Source: Pseudoalteromonas tunicata
GTDB taxonomy: Bacteria > Pseudomonadota > Gammaproteobacteria > Enterobacterales > Alteromonadaceae
Length of the DNA stretch: 64,000 nt
Reading direction: 5' to 3'
Assembly (NCBI RefSeq): GCF_002310815.1
Contig: NZ_CP011032.1
Span: 970,001 to 1,034,000, forward strand
The position numbers and the translations under genes are program-made. Shown one piece after another: positions 63,479 through 64,000 of this stretch. Numbering within the stretch: the stretch's first letter is position 1; each line of letters begins with the position of its first letter. The notes under the pieces are model-generated. The model saw only the letters and a list, made by a program, of their open reading frames with translations. It ran no database searches and was not told where the DNA came from.

Positions 63479-64000
63479 GTGGAAATTAAAAATTCATTAG
63501 CAACTTGGTTTTCTGAGCAGGTTGTTGCTTGGTATGAGTGTTATGGCCGTAAAACCTTGCCTTGGCAATTAGCTAAAACACCTTATAAAGTATGGGTTTC
63601 TGAAATTATGCTACAGCAAACTCAAGTAGCCACTGTTATCCCTTATTTCGAACGTTTTATGGCTCGATTCCCGACTGTTGAGGAGTTAGCCTGCGCACCA
63701 GAAGATGAAGTGCTACATCATTGGACTGGCCTTGGTTATTATGCGCGAGCCCGCAATTTACATAAAACAGCAAAGCTAATTGTTGATAATTACGGTGGGC
63801 AGTTTCCAACAAATATTGATGATGTTATTGCGTTACCGGGAATAGGGCGCTCAACCGCTGGAGCTATTTTATCTTTATCATTACAGCAACATCACCCAAT
63901 TTTAGATGGCAATGTTAAGCGTGTTTTGGCGCGTTTTTTTATGGTTGAAGGCTGGTATGGAAATAAAGCCGTAGAGAATACTTTATGGCGCTTGTCGGAA
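63479..64000 (+). CDS. mutY: Adenine DNA glycosylase MutY (partial)
   Basis: MutY removes adenine mispaired with 8-oxoguanine. The gene runs off the right edge, and 174 codons are visible. The protein begins [30 protein letters not shown] and shows [14 protein letters not shown], the helix-hairpin-helix [13 protein letters not shown] and the catalytic Asp region [12 protein letters not shown]. The start is GTG 63479, immediately after an in-frame TAA, so no earlier start is possible. The iron-sulfur cysteines and the C-terminal NUDIX-like domain lie outside the window. Its ribosome site is weak. Confidence 0.95.
   Translation, partial: MEIKNSLATWFSEQVVAWYECYGRKTLPWQLAKTPYKVWVSEIMLQQTQVATVIPYFERFMARFPTVEELACAPEDEVLHHWTGLGYYARARNLHKTAKLIVDNYGGQFPTNIDDVIALPGIGRSTAGAILSLSLQQHHPILDGNVKRVLARFFMVEGWYGNKAVENTLWRLSE

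Overview
The window reads as chromosomal DNA of a marine gammaproteobacterium of the Alteromonadales, most likely Pseudoalteromonas or a close relative. The base composition is moderately AT-rich. Conserved gene pairs and strings match this group: recX-alaS-lysC-csrA, srmB/trmN6, fldB/xerD-dsbC-recJ-prfB-lysS, oadGAB, mtnN-cbiB-btuF and trmB/mutY. A LasA/pseudoalterin-type M23 protease also fits. Most of the window is core genome. I see no prophage, insertion sequence with a transposase, CRISPR array or rRNA operon. This assignment is an inference from gene content, not from a database search.

Layout. 1-2.0 kb: an ECF sigma factor with an overlapping membrane partner, a TonB-like protein and a MITE-like repeat. 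2.0-8.1 kb: ribA, then a co-directional run of a membrane protein, recX, alaS, lysC and csrA. 8.1-15.4 kb: two MscS channels, a DUF885 lipoprotein, a LysE exporter, a periplasmic binding protein, a DUF481/bPH pair, a YciU-type DNA mimic and a second copy of the MITE-like repeat. 15.5-19.9 kb: an RND efflux pump (adaptor and permease). 20-24 kb: a crotonase, an LrgA/LrgB pair and a second DUF885 lipoprotein. 24.2-26.2 kb: srmB and trmN6, divergent. 26.3-32.1 kb: a 1907-residue calcium-repeat lipoprotein. 32.1-39.2 kb: fldB and the xerD-dsbC-recJ-prfB-lysS string, with the classic prfB frameshift. 39.4-40.5 kb: a small membrane protein, tRNA-Ser(GCU) and four tandem tRNA-Arg(ACG) genes.

40.6-47.4 kb: a DUF6279 lipoprotein, a YcxB-like protein, a LasA-like protease and the oadGAB sodium-pump operon behind a 640-base AT-rich leader. 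47.3-52.8 kb, mostly minus strand: a DUF6351 putative hydrolase, the mtnN-cbiB-btuF cluster and a DUF2726 protein. 52.9-59.1 kb: folE2, a degenerate secreted cyanophycinase-like protein, then arcB and arcA facing each other with only 7 bases between their stop codons. 59.2-61.3 kb: a CHASE8-type histidine kinase translationally adjacent to a YfiR-like periplasmic protein, just upstream of arcA. 61.5-64 kb: rsmC, trmB and the start of mutY.

The parts most worth following up are these: the histidine kinase-YfiR pair next to arcA/arcB; an ArcB that lacks the second redox cysteine; the degenerate cyanophycinase-like protein upstream of arcB; the MITE-like repeat pair; the giant repeat lipoprotein with a hexanucleotide tract upstream; the tandem tRNA-Arg array with a dyad beside its promoter; and FadR-like and LiuR-like palindromes upstream of oadGAB. 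I did not find a clear new defence or mobile system.
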